Shown here: positions 48,230-59,600 of the stretch, in pieces
How positions within the stretch are numbered: position 1 is the first letter of the stretch
Layout of the letters: each line of letters starts with the position of its first letter
NCBI GenBank assembly: GCA_027922465.2
Contig: BQMF02000011.1
Coordinates: 1,550,001-1,614,000, forward strand
Length of the DNA stretch: 64,000 bases
Origin: Turritopsis dohrnii
Lineage: Eukaryota; Cnidaria; Hydrozoa; Anthoathecata; Oceaniidae
Direction: 5' to 3'
The notes under the pieces: model-generated
What the model was told of the DNA's origin: nothing
Seen by the model: only the letters and a program-made list of their open reading frames with translations
Database searches by the model: none
Translations under genes and position numbers: made by a program

Positions 48230-49499
48230 GGCCCTAAAAAAATGGCAAAATCAAGTATCACCCAAAATCTCTTGCAGTGTTCTTTGAGGAATATCTGAAC
48301 TGAAGTAAATTGTTTACTCTTGTGAGAGATGTTTTTCAAGTCTCTTTTTTCATCCAAAAAGAAGTTTCACAGATTTTGATACAGGTATATACAGTTACAC
48401 GAAATCAAACACAAGAAAACTATTCACATGAATTTATGAATTGACAAAATTTACATTATAATTTAATGAGACATTTTGGGAATTATAGATGTATATATAC
48501 CTTTTAAATGACTGTGGTTTTATACCAGGTATATAAAATGTGTGATCTTGATATAGCTAATATAAATATAAGAGTAAGTAACCAAAAGTAAAAACTTGGT
48601 AGCCAAAGCAAAGAAGTTATAAACTTATTCTTCAATACACACTTGAAGGTCTTACCTACCAAAAAACAACAAAGTTTCATTAACTTTCGTCTTAGCAAAT
48701 TGATGAATAAAGCTCAAGTAGACACACTAGCTACTGAATTTTCAAATTAGTATTAGCACCACCCTACTGGACATTTTCAGAGAACGTGAACGTAACGTTC
48801 ATAATTATTATACATATACATATATATAATTGAAAAGAAGCGAGATATGAAAAATTAGGATGAGAAAGGCTTATTTATTCAAATAGAAACAGCCAGCTAG
48901 CAGCTTCACAACTTTTTACTAGTTCCTATAAAAATAGGATTAGATTTTTCGTTTGGGTTTGTCAAATTGATCAATGAAAAGAAGCTGTAATAAATAAGCT
49001 TTACCACCTCTATGAGGTTGGATAAGCGCGGATTTACACCATTTAAATCATAGCTACATGTAAAAAAAATCCTTCTGTGGTAAACAGACCCGCCAATGAA
49101 TCGAATGACAGAACCAAAATTACCTGATTTTTGTTTACTAATTACCACTCAAACCTGCAGCTGTGCTTTTTATCGATGATACTTGCGATAATCGAGTCAA
49201 GGTGTATTCAATGCAGGATTACGACGCAGGACAAATCACCCGCAAATAGATACCTTAAAGTCACAAGAAGTCGCATACACAAAAAAGTCGCGAGCATTAA
49301 TTGTCGCGACTTTCTTCTTTGAATTTAATTTATCTGATAATATTCAGATAATATTCCTTCCATAAACCAAACATGGCCAGATTGCAAAACACAAACTCAT
49401 AACCTTCAATATTGACTCTCTCTGCATGGATTCTGCACACTTTTTCACAAATGTTGTCAGCTGTGTGTTATTATAAAAAGGTTTCTCGATTTCCACCAA
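48230..49499. other. Intergenic, nothing recognised
   Basis: AT-rich sequence with a weak inverted pair at 48221-48257 (CTTGATTTTATGG / CAAAATCAAG). No gene is supported. Confidence 0.4.
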
Positions 49500-49507
49500 A
49501 CGTTTGT

Positions 49508-50410
49508 ATGAGGGGGGTTTCGTGTCATAATGCCGTAGCAGGATGTCGTCGTCGCAGAGTACGGCGACCTTCGAGTGTCGCAGTCGCACGTTACGCCGAC
49601 TCTCGAGTGTCGCAGTCGCATAAGATGTCGTTGCAGAAGTCACCGTCGTAGCCTCCCTTTGATTGTCTGGTCCTTATTTTACATGGCCTTCTCACGGTAG
49701 TTCGTCGTAGCACTTGTAGCTCGTCGTAGCTACTGTAGTTCGTCGTCGCACTTGTAGTTCGTCGTCGCATTTGTAGTTCGTCGTCGCACTTGTAGTTCGT
49801 CGCATAGTTTTCAAAGGTGAGATTTCCAGAAATATTCACGAAAGTGCACCTGTTCTTCTTACAGTCTTCCGGAATACAAATGCAAAAATCTGTTATGAAA
49901 AAAAACTTAAAAATTTATTTGGATGGGAGAAGTACAGGTACCCCATGGAAAAGAGATGCAGGAGATTTAGAGCTCATAGTATACTTACTCTGCCTTGATT
50001 TGTTTTTTTAACTCGTTTAACGAGTTGGATCTCGTCAAGCAACCTTTCTCGCGACATCTTTGTGAAGAACTGACCATGTGCGCACTCTCTGCTGGAATAA
50101 ATCGGAATAAATCGCAGTCTTTTTTGAAAACGAGTCTGCCACATACGAGGCTACAACGAACTACAAGAGCCACGACGAACTACAAGTGCGACGACGAACT
50201 ACAAGTGCGACGACGAACTACCGTGAGAAGGCCACGTAAAATAAGGACCAGACGATCAAAGGGAGGCTACGACGGTGACTTCTGCAACGACATCTTATGC
50301 GACTGCGACACTCGAGAGTCGGCGTAGCGTGCGACTGCGACACTCGAAGGTCGCCGTACTCTGCGACGACGACATCCTGCTACGGCATTATGACACGAAA
50401 CCCCCCTCAT
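49508..50410. mobile_element. Foldback transposon with 8-bp target duplication
   Basis: The element begins ATGAGGGGGGTTTCGTGTCA and ends with its exact complement. It is flanked by ACGTTTGT on both sides (49500-49507 and 50411-50418). The arms are about 230-300 bp and nearly perfect. Each arm has an outer GC-rich part (GTCGTCGTCGCAGAGTACGG, two GTGTCGCAGTCGCA units) and an inner tandem array of a roughly 19-bp unit (TTGTAGTTCGTCGTCGCAC). The central 330 bp is unique and non-coding. GC content is far above its surroundings. Superfamily is unknown; 8-bp duplications occur in hAT and P elements. Confidence 0.9.
49695..49805. repeat. Tandem 19-bp array in the left arm of the foldback element
   Basis: Five to six units of TTGTAGTTCGTCGTCGCAC with variants (AGCTCGTCGTAGC). 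The right arm (50150-50222) carries the complementary array with fewer units, so the arms differ in copy number. Confidence 0.85.
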
Positions 50411-50418
50411 ACGTTTGT

Positions 50419-51490
50419 TAGAAGGTATGCAGTCGTGTCTCTTTAAGAAATTGTGTCTTACAGGAAAGAGCATGTTGGAGGCTGAAAATATATCGACAAG
50501 CACATCTTTCTGGTAAACGTGACAATTGATAACCACCATACCGTATTTTCATCAAAGCCCAGAAAGATTATTTATCGAGTTAGAAGCTTCAATCTTTTAA
50601 AGGCAGAGTTGAAAGTCACAAAAAGGATCCTCTCTCCCGACTGATTTCGAGGTCCTGTTTTTCTTTATTGATTGAACTACTGATTGTTTGAAGCAGCTCT
50701 TTGTTTCGTTCACTTTTTCTCTGTTTGATCTTTCCTTCTACCTTTTTGGTCTCGATTTCATTGATGTCGTTTCCACGGTTTTTGTGACGTCATGCGAATT
50801 CAAACTGCGTTTGTTTACTGAAACAGTTGCTGAAACATTGTGCTCTTCTATTTGTGTCTGCAATGCATTTATTCAAAATCATTTACAAAACTTTTCGTAC
50901 AACACTGAACTAAAACAATTAACTTCCATCATTTAACGTCATCATCCGAATCAAAGCTAGCATACAAAGCAAAAATCTTCAACTTCCGACAATTTGCTCG
51001 TGACAATTTGTATTCTCGACTTTTTGTGTACGCAAGTTATTGTGGCTTTAAGGTAGCATGGATCACTTACCCATGTTATTGGGGTGCTTCAGCTAATAAA
51101 AAAATGTACAAGAGCCATTCTAAAAAAAGTGCGACATTCAGTGTCACAAACTTACATTTAAAAACAATTACTTTTCATCACAAAAAACACATTAAATTAT
51201 TGGTAGACTCTTCGCTGGTAAACAGTTCTAAGTAACTTTAACAATTCTGACCGTTGAAAAAATGTAAAAAGTAGTTCTGACCTATTCGTAGTTGCTCAGA
51301 GTAGCGTTTTTTCGATGTCACAAAGCAAATAGTGGGTATTTAACAACTAGCAGAGGTTTATTTACAATGGCTCTGACTAAAAAATTAAGTGTGTAACGCA
51401 TGTATACATTTAAGATACGAAATTGCCCGAAATGATCAGCGAATACAGGGGTTTTTTGTGTTACATGGCGTTTTACTTTTTGACACACAT
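50419..51490. other. Intergenic, nothing recognised
   Basis: Several ORFs of 60-100 codons occur but none shows a domain. No repeats of note were seen. Confidence 0.4.
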
Positions 51491-51500
51491 TTATTATTGG

Positions 51501-52211
51501 TAACATACGTTATATCTCATTACACTAGAAAAAAACCTTCCAATGAGATTGTAAGAAAGAAAGGTGTATGGTTCAAATTCATGATTTATAAGTACATGAA
51601 GTACCCACAAACTTTTAATAAGTGGGACGCATCACAAGTCAAAATATTAGGGTTGAAATATGGAAAAGCTAAATTCCAAAAAAATAACATGTAACATATG
51701 TTATGCTATTTTGGTCGATACAAAGGGTTTATTGGAACAACAAACTGGACTAGTTTTTCAGGTTTGAAATAGGTGCTCTTACAAAAACAAATAACATCCT
51801 TAGGTTCTTCTGAACAAAAGTTATTCTCCTTTAAAAACAGGATGTAACGTACGTTACTGTAACAAACGTTATGTAATTTTCGAACGTTTTGATTCGCACG
51901 CTTTCTATTGCAAATTCGAATGTTTTGATTTGATTTTTTGACTTCACATTGTTCATTGTTGGTGTATAATCAGTATGTGCGAAGTGTTTGGAGAAGTAAC
52001 GTGGATAAAAGAAAACAAAAAGTAAGTAATCATGATTATAGAAACATACGTTATATTGTAATTGAAGGTACCTTCTTATGTGAATTAAATCATAGAATCG
52101 TTCATGGAATCTAAGCATTGTTAATCAATACGATTTTCCACTCTAAAATAGGGGCATTCATCATGTATTAACTTGCTATAATACCAAATTCTCAATGTAT
52201 AACGTATGTTA
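51501..52211. repeat. Cluster of TAACRTAYGTTA palindromes
   Basis: Six near-identical 12-bp palindromes occur: 51501 (TAACATACGTTA), 51692 (TAACATATGTTA), 51845 (TAACGTACGTTA), 51860 (TAACAAACGTTA), 52042 (AAACATACGTTA) and 52200 (TAACGTATGTTA). The intervening sequences do not look repeated, so this is not a simple satellite. Confidence 0.7.
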
Positions 52212-52626
52212 CAACGAAAGTATAGTGAACTAACTTACCATTGTTAACCAACTTTTAAAAAGCTTTTTTATTTCTTGTGGTGCAATTTGATTTTTTCGAA
52301 AACTTCGGGGGTCGAATTATTTTTTAAAAGCATTTTCAATAGTTTTTGGGATGATCGATATTTTGAAAACTGTGTACCAGCTAACCTACCAAGTGTCGAT
52401 TTTTTTAAGAATGGCTCACAAGGGATCGCATATTAATGATGATCTGTTCCTGTGCTGCCCAAAATCTTCTCAAATTTGGGCCATCTCAAAAAATGTTCTT
52501 AGTTGGGGAAATTTCAATGATGTCTATATATTTGATATTGTCAAATGAGCTATGAAATATGAAATGCTTAGCAGAAGTTTATTTGCTAATACTCATGGAA
52601 ATTTAAATCCAAAAGAGCAGAAAACG

Positions 52627-52716
52627 CAACCTCGTCCCCAGGGCTTCTTGCCTTTTTCGATATACGGATGGCGTATTCATCGAAAAAGGCAAGAAGCCCT
52701 GCTAGGGACGAGGTTG
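52627..52716. mobile_element. Hairpin MITE family B, copy 4
   Basis: Left arm CAACCTCGTCCCCAGGGCTT then CTTGCCTTTTTCGAT; right arm ATCGAAAAAGGCAAGAAGCC then CTGCTAGGGACGAGGTTG. Arms are about 36 bp with a short unpaired bulge in the right arm. Confidence 0.88.
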
Positions 52717-52823
52717 CAGAAAACGGTAAGTTGTATATGTTGTAGAGCTTGATAAAAAAGTGTCCAAAGAAATGTATGGGGAACGTTAATAATAAAATAT
52801 GTTAATGATAAACCAAAGATCAT

Positions 52824-53291
52824 TACCGTAAATGACCGATTAAGCGCCCAGGACTCAATTAAGCGCCCTGTCCGATTAAGCGCCCAGGTTTAGACGAAAA
52901 ATTTGTAATAAGCGCCCAGGTTCCGATTAAGCGCCCAGGTCCAAAACTGAAGCTGGGCGCTTATTCGGCAAAAACATATTATACTGAGAAAAACATGCTT
53001 TTTAGTTGAACATATATATTTCAGCATAATGAAGGAAACTTAATAACACGAGAATGAATTATTTTCATCTCAAAGTGAGAGTATTTATCGAGCTTTTTTT
53101 GAAGTTGCTCGAGTAGGACACAAGTAGTTCTTTTGTCAGTATTCAGGGAAAAGATAAACTGTATTAGTGATTTTAGTGATTTTTTATTAACCGCCCAGGA
53201 CTCAATTAAGCACTCCGTCCGTATAAGCGCCCATTGTAAGAGTTCAAAAAAATTATAAGTGCCCAGGGCGCTTAATCGGTCATTTACGGTA
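52824..53291. mobile_element. Inverted-repeat element, TACCGTAAATGACCGATTAAG ends
   Basis: The 26-bp ends TACCGTAAATGACCGATTAA+GCGCCC and their complement are perfect. The interior repeats ATTAAGCGCCCAGG and ATAAGCGCCCAGG five or more times near the left end and twice near the right. It is 468 bp and non-coding. A solo relative lies at 11478. Confidence 0.88.
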
Positions 53292-54300
53292 TACGAAAGT
53301 TTACATAAGCAATGACAAGTTGCTAAGTATTTAGCAGATCAAGAAACGTAAAGTGCGATGACAGGAAGCAGCAAACACTTCGTTTTTATCACCTTGCGAA
53401 ATGAAAATGAATAGAAAAACTCTAAACTTATTCGTTCCTTACCATCAGAGAAATCTCTATAGTAAAATGCAGCCATCAGCCCTAACCATACTTACACTAC
53501 CAACACACATCTCCGCCTATACTCTGTCCACTTATGTGCAGTCAATGTTCCTTTATAACGCAGTGAACTCTCAACGAGATGACATGACACTCAAAGATGA
53601 GATGATTCTTGAGAGTATATGTGTATGTAGCTATTGGACACCAAATAGTCGACTATTATCAATAATAATACAATGCTTATTTTGACACTTATCGGTTTAG
53701 CATGTTTATGACCCCTCCAATTTAGGGTTAGGGTAAGGGTGGCAATTTCTCCAGGGGGCGATCATCATACTTAAAAAAAAACATTAACAATATTTTTATT
53801 GTTTGAGAGTGTGGTGAAAACACTTATAGTAGTATTTGAACAAATGAAGCTAAGCCCGAACCTTACTCTCGCTGTTCCAGTCACATTTCACATGGTTTAC
53901 TCCGTAAAGTCTGATGGTAACGAGTTAGTAGTTGTCAGGCGAACATATAGTAAATAACCGTTTGATGAAAAAAGGAGATATTACAAAACAACCACTGAGA
54001 TCTATCAAGGGGTGGGGATTTCAGTTGTTGTCCGAAAATTCCGAAAACCCGAAAATAACATGGGACCAAAGCAACGGGGCTGCTGAGTTACGGAAGTGTC
54101 TGGAAAGTCAATATTCCCAATTTCGAAATCGATATTTCAATACCTCCCCCACAACACGAAGATCAGAATCAAGAAAAAACCGTAATGCCGTTGTTGAGAG
54201 GCCTATATTTCGTCCATAGAAATGACGAGGAGCATTACTTCACAAATTGATCTGAAAAATAATGTCGAGGGTTTTTCTGTTTTCCTAAACTCTCTTTAAG
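53292..54300. other. Intergenic, two unrecognised ORFs
   Basis: ORFs 53401-53685 and 53932-54219 (both plus strand, about 95 codons) have no recognised domain and no supporting splice or neighbour evidence. They are probably chance ORFs. Confidence 0.35.
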
Positions 54301-54304
54301 GACA

Positions 54305-54387
54305 AAAATTTGACCCCTTTTCTTTTTTAGGTATTTAACTATGGTAACTATGGTAAAATACCTAAAAAAGAAAAGGGGTCAAATTTT
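54305..54387. repeat. Perfect 32-bp inverted repeat upstream of Myc
   Basis: 54305-54336 (AAAATTTGACCCCTTTTCTT, then TTTTAGGTATTT) is exactly complementary to 54356-54387. The 19-bp loop contains ACTATGGTA twice. It lies about 550 bp before the Myc start codon. Confidence 0.9.
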
Positions 54388-54932
54388 ATTTTATTTTTTA
54401 AATTGTTATATATAATGTTGATTTATTTCTTTTTGAGCATTCTTGTTTACATGGAGATCAAGGTTTATCAAACATTTTCTGAAAATTCTTTTCTGAAAAA
54501 AACTGTCTTACATGAAAAATATTAAAACTTACTCATCAAAATTACGAAACCCCTTCCAAATGGTACAAAAAAAAATCAATTGTGATTTTTTGAATTTACT
54601 TTTTCCTGTAATGTGAACCAGGCATTATGTTAAATTTTTCTATCGCCATTTTCTTTTTAAAACTTGACGTAATTATGTAGCACGTGAGCGAATCTCGTTG
54701 AAATGTTTATAATAAGGCACATGTTATGGACTGGTACAAAAAAGATTAGACAGTGAAGTCAAAAGAAAAGCAAGAGAAAAGAAGCGAAGCTTGATAATCA
54801 ACGGGAAATTTTTAATGTTTTTTTTTTTAGTTTGGAAATTGAATTTGAAAGTTGTACTGACGTTTATTCGTTTTTTTTTTCTTTTCAATTCAACGACGTC
54901 GTTTCTTTGGTTTTTGTGGCTGTAATCCCAAC

Positions 54933-56301
54933 ATGCTGTTTGATAATATCTTCACGACGAAAATCGATTTGCCAACACCGCCGCAAACGCCGTTGTCGGA
55001 TGATGAGGAAGTCGGTATTCCTTTTGACGAATCTGCTGAAACGGAGAGTAAATTTTTTTTCTTGAATTTTACTCTTCAAGATCTTGTCACCGAGATTGAT
55101 GATGCAGAGTCTGACGTGGACTGTTATAAAACGTCGCCGTCACCTAATGCTTCTCGGATGGCGACATCACGTGAAAAATTACTCGTCACACCTTTGAATT
55201 TTGACGGTATAAGGACGAGCTGCAACCAGGTAGCCGCTCATAACCGCGTCCAGGATTGGATCGGCACAGAGAATTTGCTGACGCCAGCAGAAATAGAGAG
55301 CGGTGAGATGAATTATATTCAACTTTTCTGTATGTACATCTATATATAAGAATATCGAAGTTGAACAAGATTTTAAAGCCCAGTGGGGAAAATCTTCAAA
55401 AAGCCACTGCGATGAAGAGCATTTTTTATTGAAATAGTCTGTATTGCTATGGAAATGCACTCCTACGCAGTGGTTCAACAGAATTTGCTCATGGATTGGA
55501 TATTCATGGGTTGATGTTATTACAGACAAGAATATACAAAGTATACTTCAGAATGATTTGTTTTTTAAAAAAACTAAAGAATACCGATGTTCGATTCATA
55601 ATATCTTTATAAAAAGAGCTTATATTTTCCTTGTTCATTTTAATCATAACGAAACAGTATTTTTAATGTACCGGTTTCAGGGTCAAGTTGTTATCCTTTT
55701 AGAGCTTGAATTTATTGATGTTGTCGGAGGTCCAGCTAATGGACAGAATCAGCAGAACACAAGCAGAGAAGCAAAGGAGATGTTTCAGAATACAGAAGAG
55801 GTTTCCCCTGCAAGAGATCCTCAAGCGGAATGTTATTTCAAGGATATTTGTATTGAGAATGTGACATCACTCCGTAACAAGAACCAAGAAACATGTCAGG
55901 TGGAGCTAAAAAAAAACAGTATTCGAAGAAAACGACAGAAAACAAGCACTCCACCGTTTTTCCGGTTCGATTGTTTCTCCTCCGATGAGATGTCGAGCGA
56001 CACAAGCCCAAAACCTCTGCGAAGAAAAAGTCACAATAACTTGGAGAAAAAACGAAGAAACCAACTAAAGCAGATGTTTGAGGATTTGAGAATGAACGTT
56101 CCCGACATCGCACTTAACAGTAGAGTTCCTAAAGTCGTTGTTTTGAAAAAAAGTATCAAGTATATTTCAGAACTTAAAGCTAAAGAGCAACAACTAATTC
56201 TGGAGAAACAAATGATCCAGGCCTCAAACTTATCATTATCGCAGAAACTTAACGAGTTTTACCATGGAACACAACAGCAGTGTTTTTCAGGTTTTTTCTA
56301 A
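54933..56301 (+). CDS. MYC: Myc family bHLH-zipper transcription factor
   Basis: Two coding exons. Exon 1 is 54933-55302 (ATG to donor G/GTGAGA). Exon 2 ends at the TAA at 56299-56301; its start is 55527 or 55658, as both acceptors keep frame, and I prefer neither. Exon 1 has a Myc box I-like LPTPPQTPLSDDEE near the N-terminus. Exon 2 has EFIDVVGG, matching the conserved EIDVVSV segment. The C-terminus is the DNA-binding module: basic region RRKSHNNLEKKRRNQLK with the E-box contacts His, Glu and Arg, then VPKVVVLKKSIKYI (helix 2), then a leucine zipper. It would bind E-boxes as a heterodimer with Max and promote growth and stem-cell proliferation. No clear Myc box II (DCMW) was found. A MITE sits in the intron. 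Confidence 0.85.
55380..55494 (+). mobile_element. MITE family A, copy 12 (Myc intron)
   Basis: Left end CCCAGTGGGGAAAATC, core CACTGCGATGAAGAGCATTT and GAAATGCACTCCTACGCAGT, right end GAATTTGCTCATGG. The right terminus is decayed. Confidence 0.87.
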
Positions 56302-56658
56302 AAAAACTTTACTGGGACTTGTACTATATGTAAATAGCTCTCCTGTACATACTTGATATTTTGATGGAATATTTATTAAAAAAAGACCACAATGTTATAC
56401 ATGCGTTATAGTCAATATATGTTCGTCAGACAAATCGTTACCATCAGACTTTACGATGTAAACCTTATTAAATATGTCTGGGTTAGTGAGGGTGAAGTTC
56501 GGACTTTGCCTCGTTTGTTCAGCTATTTTTTATAAGTGTTTCCACCGTATTAATGGAATGGTAACGATTTGTCAGGTGAACATCGAGGCAATAAATACTT
56601 TTAGACTCGTTGGATCCATTTTCGATTTTCCCTTCTTTTTTTTCCTTTTCTGCTATTT
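56302..56658. other. Convergent 3' interval between Myc and the receptor
   Basis: Plus-strand AATAAA at about 56590-56595 could serve Myc; minus-strand AATAAA at 56377-56372 could serve the receptor. If both are used, the two 3' UTRs overlap by about 200 bases. Confidence 0.5.
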
Positions 56659-59600
56659 TCATGGTCCTCCAATGGACTCATTCAGTATGAGAACTGGGAA
56701 CTGATCATGTGCATTGACACTGATTTCCGCGCTCCCATCTTCGTCATTGTTTTTCATTTTGTCAGTATTTCTGAAGAAATTTGCGATTTTGTCCACAATC
56801 TTCCCGTCTAGATAACGCCAGTAAAGATATTCAGGATATTGCATCACGAACGTCAGCAAGGCTGTTACGATCAGAATCAATATGATACCTCCAAATCGAT
56901 TGATTGACAATTGGTTTTTTGTCGATGCGAAAATCTGAGGTGTACAAATATTTGTTACCCATTTCTTGTAAAGAGTGTTAAACGTCTCTAAGTCGATGTG
57001 CTTGAGTATAGCTTGATTTACTAGAACTTTCCATGGGAATGATTTAGTGAATGCGAATCCAAGGCCAAACTGCAGCAGGTTATCTTCTTGTAGTTTAAGG
57101 TCACACGACTGGTCTTTGGATAGATAATAGTAGAGGAACTGATAATCGCTTATGATGGCTTCTAATGTCCTAAAACAATAATAAACGAGGAAAGTAGTGA
57201 TAGCGTTGCTATCTTTTAGGGTGAAAAGCCTTGTAAAAGTGTTTGGGAGAGCAAGTCAACCCAAGTTTTCTTGTTTTCTTGACATATGGATGACAAAGAA
57301 TTAAGGAATTGAGTCACTACTTGGTTTCAGCTTTCCTGCTTTGGAACTGTTATCTAAGTTTGTTTTTTTCTGCACACTCGTACAACCTCGCACGAATCAC
57401 TCATCCTGTTGTATCTTAATTGACACCATCTTTTTTCAAGGCAGAGGGCAGTTTTATTGAAAAATGCGAAGGAGCACTTTTCTATAGAAATATAAACACT
57501 ATTTCAATAAAAATGCTCTTCATCGTAGTGACTTTTTAACTTGGATTTTGCCCACTGGGTTACATTCAAGAATCGTTCGTATGTCTTGCTTACCCATTTT
57601 TCACCATTTCTACAGCTTCTGGTGTGGAATCATAGTTATACTTCTCCATAAACTTGCCCATACGTTTTAAAATATCCGTTTCACCATTTTGAAAAAAAGT
57701 AGTATAGGAACTACTCTTTAACGTGGCGAAGCGGAAATCGTCTGTTGGATTTCGCAGCTAAAGAAAGGATAAAGAACTTAGACTAGTTGCCAAGAAAGGC
57801 ATAACATCGTGTGAATCTACTGGGTTAGTAAAATAATATCTATATACGTTATGATTTCATTAATATATATTTTCTGAAGACACAATGACTTTGATTGTTA
57901 TTGCCAGAATGTGTCCATCTAACAATTTGAAAGCATCAAACTTCTCGGTTAAAGCTTCTCAAAATAGTCTGAAAGAACGAGGCATAGCCTGAAACCTAAC
58001 CCTCACTGACCCAAACAAATTTTACAAGGTTTACACCATGAAGTTTTGATGCTTTCAAATTGTTAGATGAACTATATGGCCAAGATGAGTGATAACACAA
58101 ATCATTAAAGGAAACACGACATTGTAGTATTCTCTTACCCTTTCATCTTGTGATCCTTTAAATGGATCTTTTTCCTGATTTTGTACACTTTGAGCAGCCA
58201 AAACCGCTGTGTACGTTGTCACAACAATCACCATTCCGAATGCAAAGATAATAGCAGCAACCCGCGCCCCTAGGCGTATGGGATTTATGCCACCGAGGTC
58301 ACGTTGTAAAGTAACGCCACTGATATAGGATATGCTTTCACATAAGGAATAATATTTCTGATTTGGTTTCGTTCCACTGACTAACGTCATCAAATACATA
58401 TTGTTTTCCAATATGTAATTGAAAAAGATCGCACCAATCACGGAGAAGATAAGCACGAGTTGAAGTTCGGACGTCAGTGGAGTGATAAACTCCCAGTTTA
58501 TGAAATCAAATGTCACCACCTGTTGATTTCAAATAAAAGATCGCAGGTTATACGACAGTAAGTGTGGAAAGTCAACAGGTTTGATCAACACGGCACATCC
58601 ATAAAGTGGCAACCCTAGGACTTTTTGTCTTATTGAGGTGCTGATGGCGGAGCAAGAAGCCCTGCGGAAGATGTTATGGGGCAACGGAGAATATGAAACC
58701 AGAGATATTCCGGAAAAAACCTACCTGTGGTTTCACGAGGATCCCGACTTTATCGAATTGGTAGGCGACACTGAAATCAACTACTTCCAAACGTTCTTTG
58801 GTGATCGTGAGTCCAGCAATTGCGACATCATACTCGTCTTCCACCAGATCGCCAATCATCCCATTCCACCGCCCATTCTCGACTGCGCCGTATTTCCCAT
58901 CCTCGACAACATACATGTCCACTAAGATATTCAAGTCCGCCATTATCACTTGAAACATCTCAATGACATAACCGATACAACACGTGTCTACGTAGAGCTT
59001 CTCGCCATTTTGTCTGTATATCTTCTTACACAGTAAACCTTTTTGACAGGATCGATCCTTTGGGTGATATAATCGATTGTCTTCCAATGAAAACGGCTCA
59101 TCGAGAATAGTCACTGCACGAACATATCGGAACAAATCATCACCTATCAAAAAAATTGATATCTCTTACAACCTCGCACCCAGGGTTTCTTGCCCTTTTA
59201 ACATAAAATCGAATTCATGTCATATAAACCAGGAAAATACAACCTCAAACCCAGGTCTATTCGACACGCAGACGGCAGCAAAACGTGTCCGTATATCAAA
59301 AAGGAAAGACACCCTGGGTTCCAGGCTGCAGGTGAGTATGGTGTAACGATACAGAAAATTGAAAAAAAATGTTTTTGTCAGAATGATTCTAATATCAGCT
59401 CTTTTTCAATTCTCATTGTTCAAATGAAAAAGACCTGATTTGCTGGGGACTGGGAACAAGAAAACAAACATGAAGCAGTGGTGTCATAGAAAAGAATCTA
59501 TAAATAGAAACAAAATATCTACGGAGCGGTTTCGAAGTAAATCAACTATTTTCTGAATATTTTCGCGCCAATTCATCTTTTATTCTGAAGGATACGTAAC

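Noticed and set aside
49995..50327. ORFs of 80-110 codons inside the foldback element
   Set aside because: They translate the repeated arms and appear on both strands as mirror images; Arg/Thr repeats are a by-product.
50755..50790. Resemblance between GATGTCGTTTCCACGGTTTT and the Myc leader near 54893 (GACGTCGTTTCTTTGGTTTT)
   Set aside because: Similarity covers only about 30 bases with several mismatches and nothing follows; a second Myc copy is not supported.
54832..55065. Plus-strand ORF of 77 codons overlapping the Myc start
   Set aside because: It is out of frame with Myc, begins in the 5' UTR and is Arg-rich only because it reads the Pro-rich Myc box in another frame.
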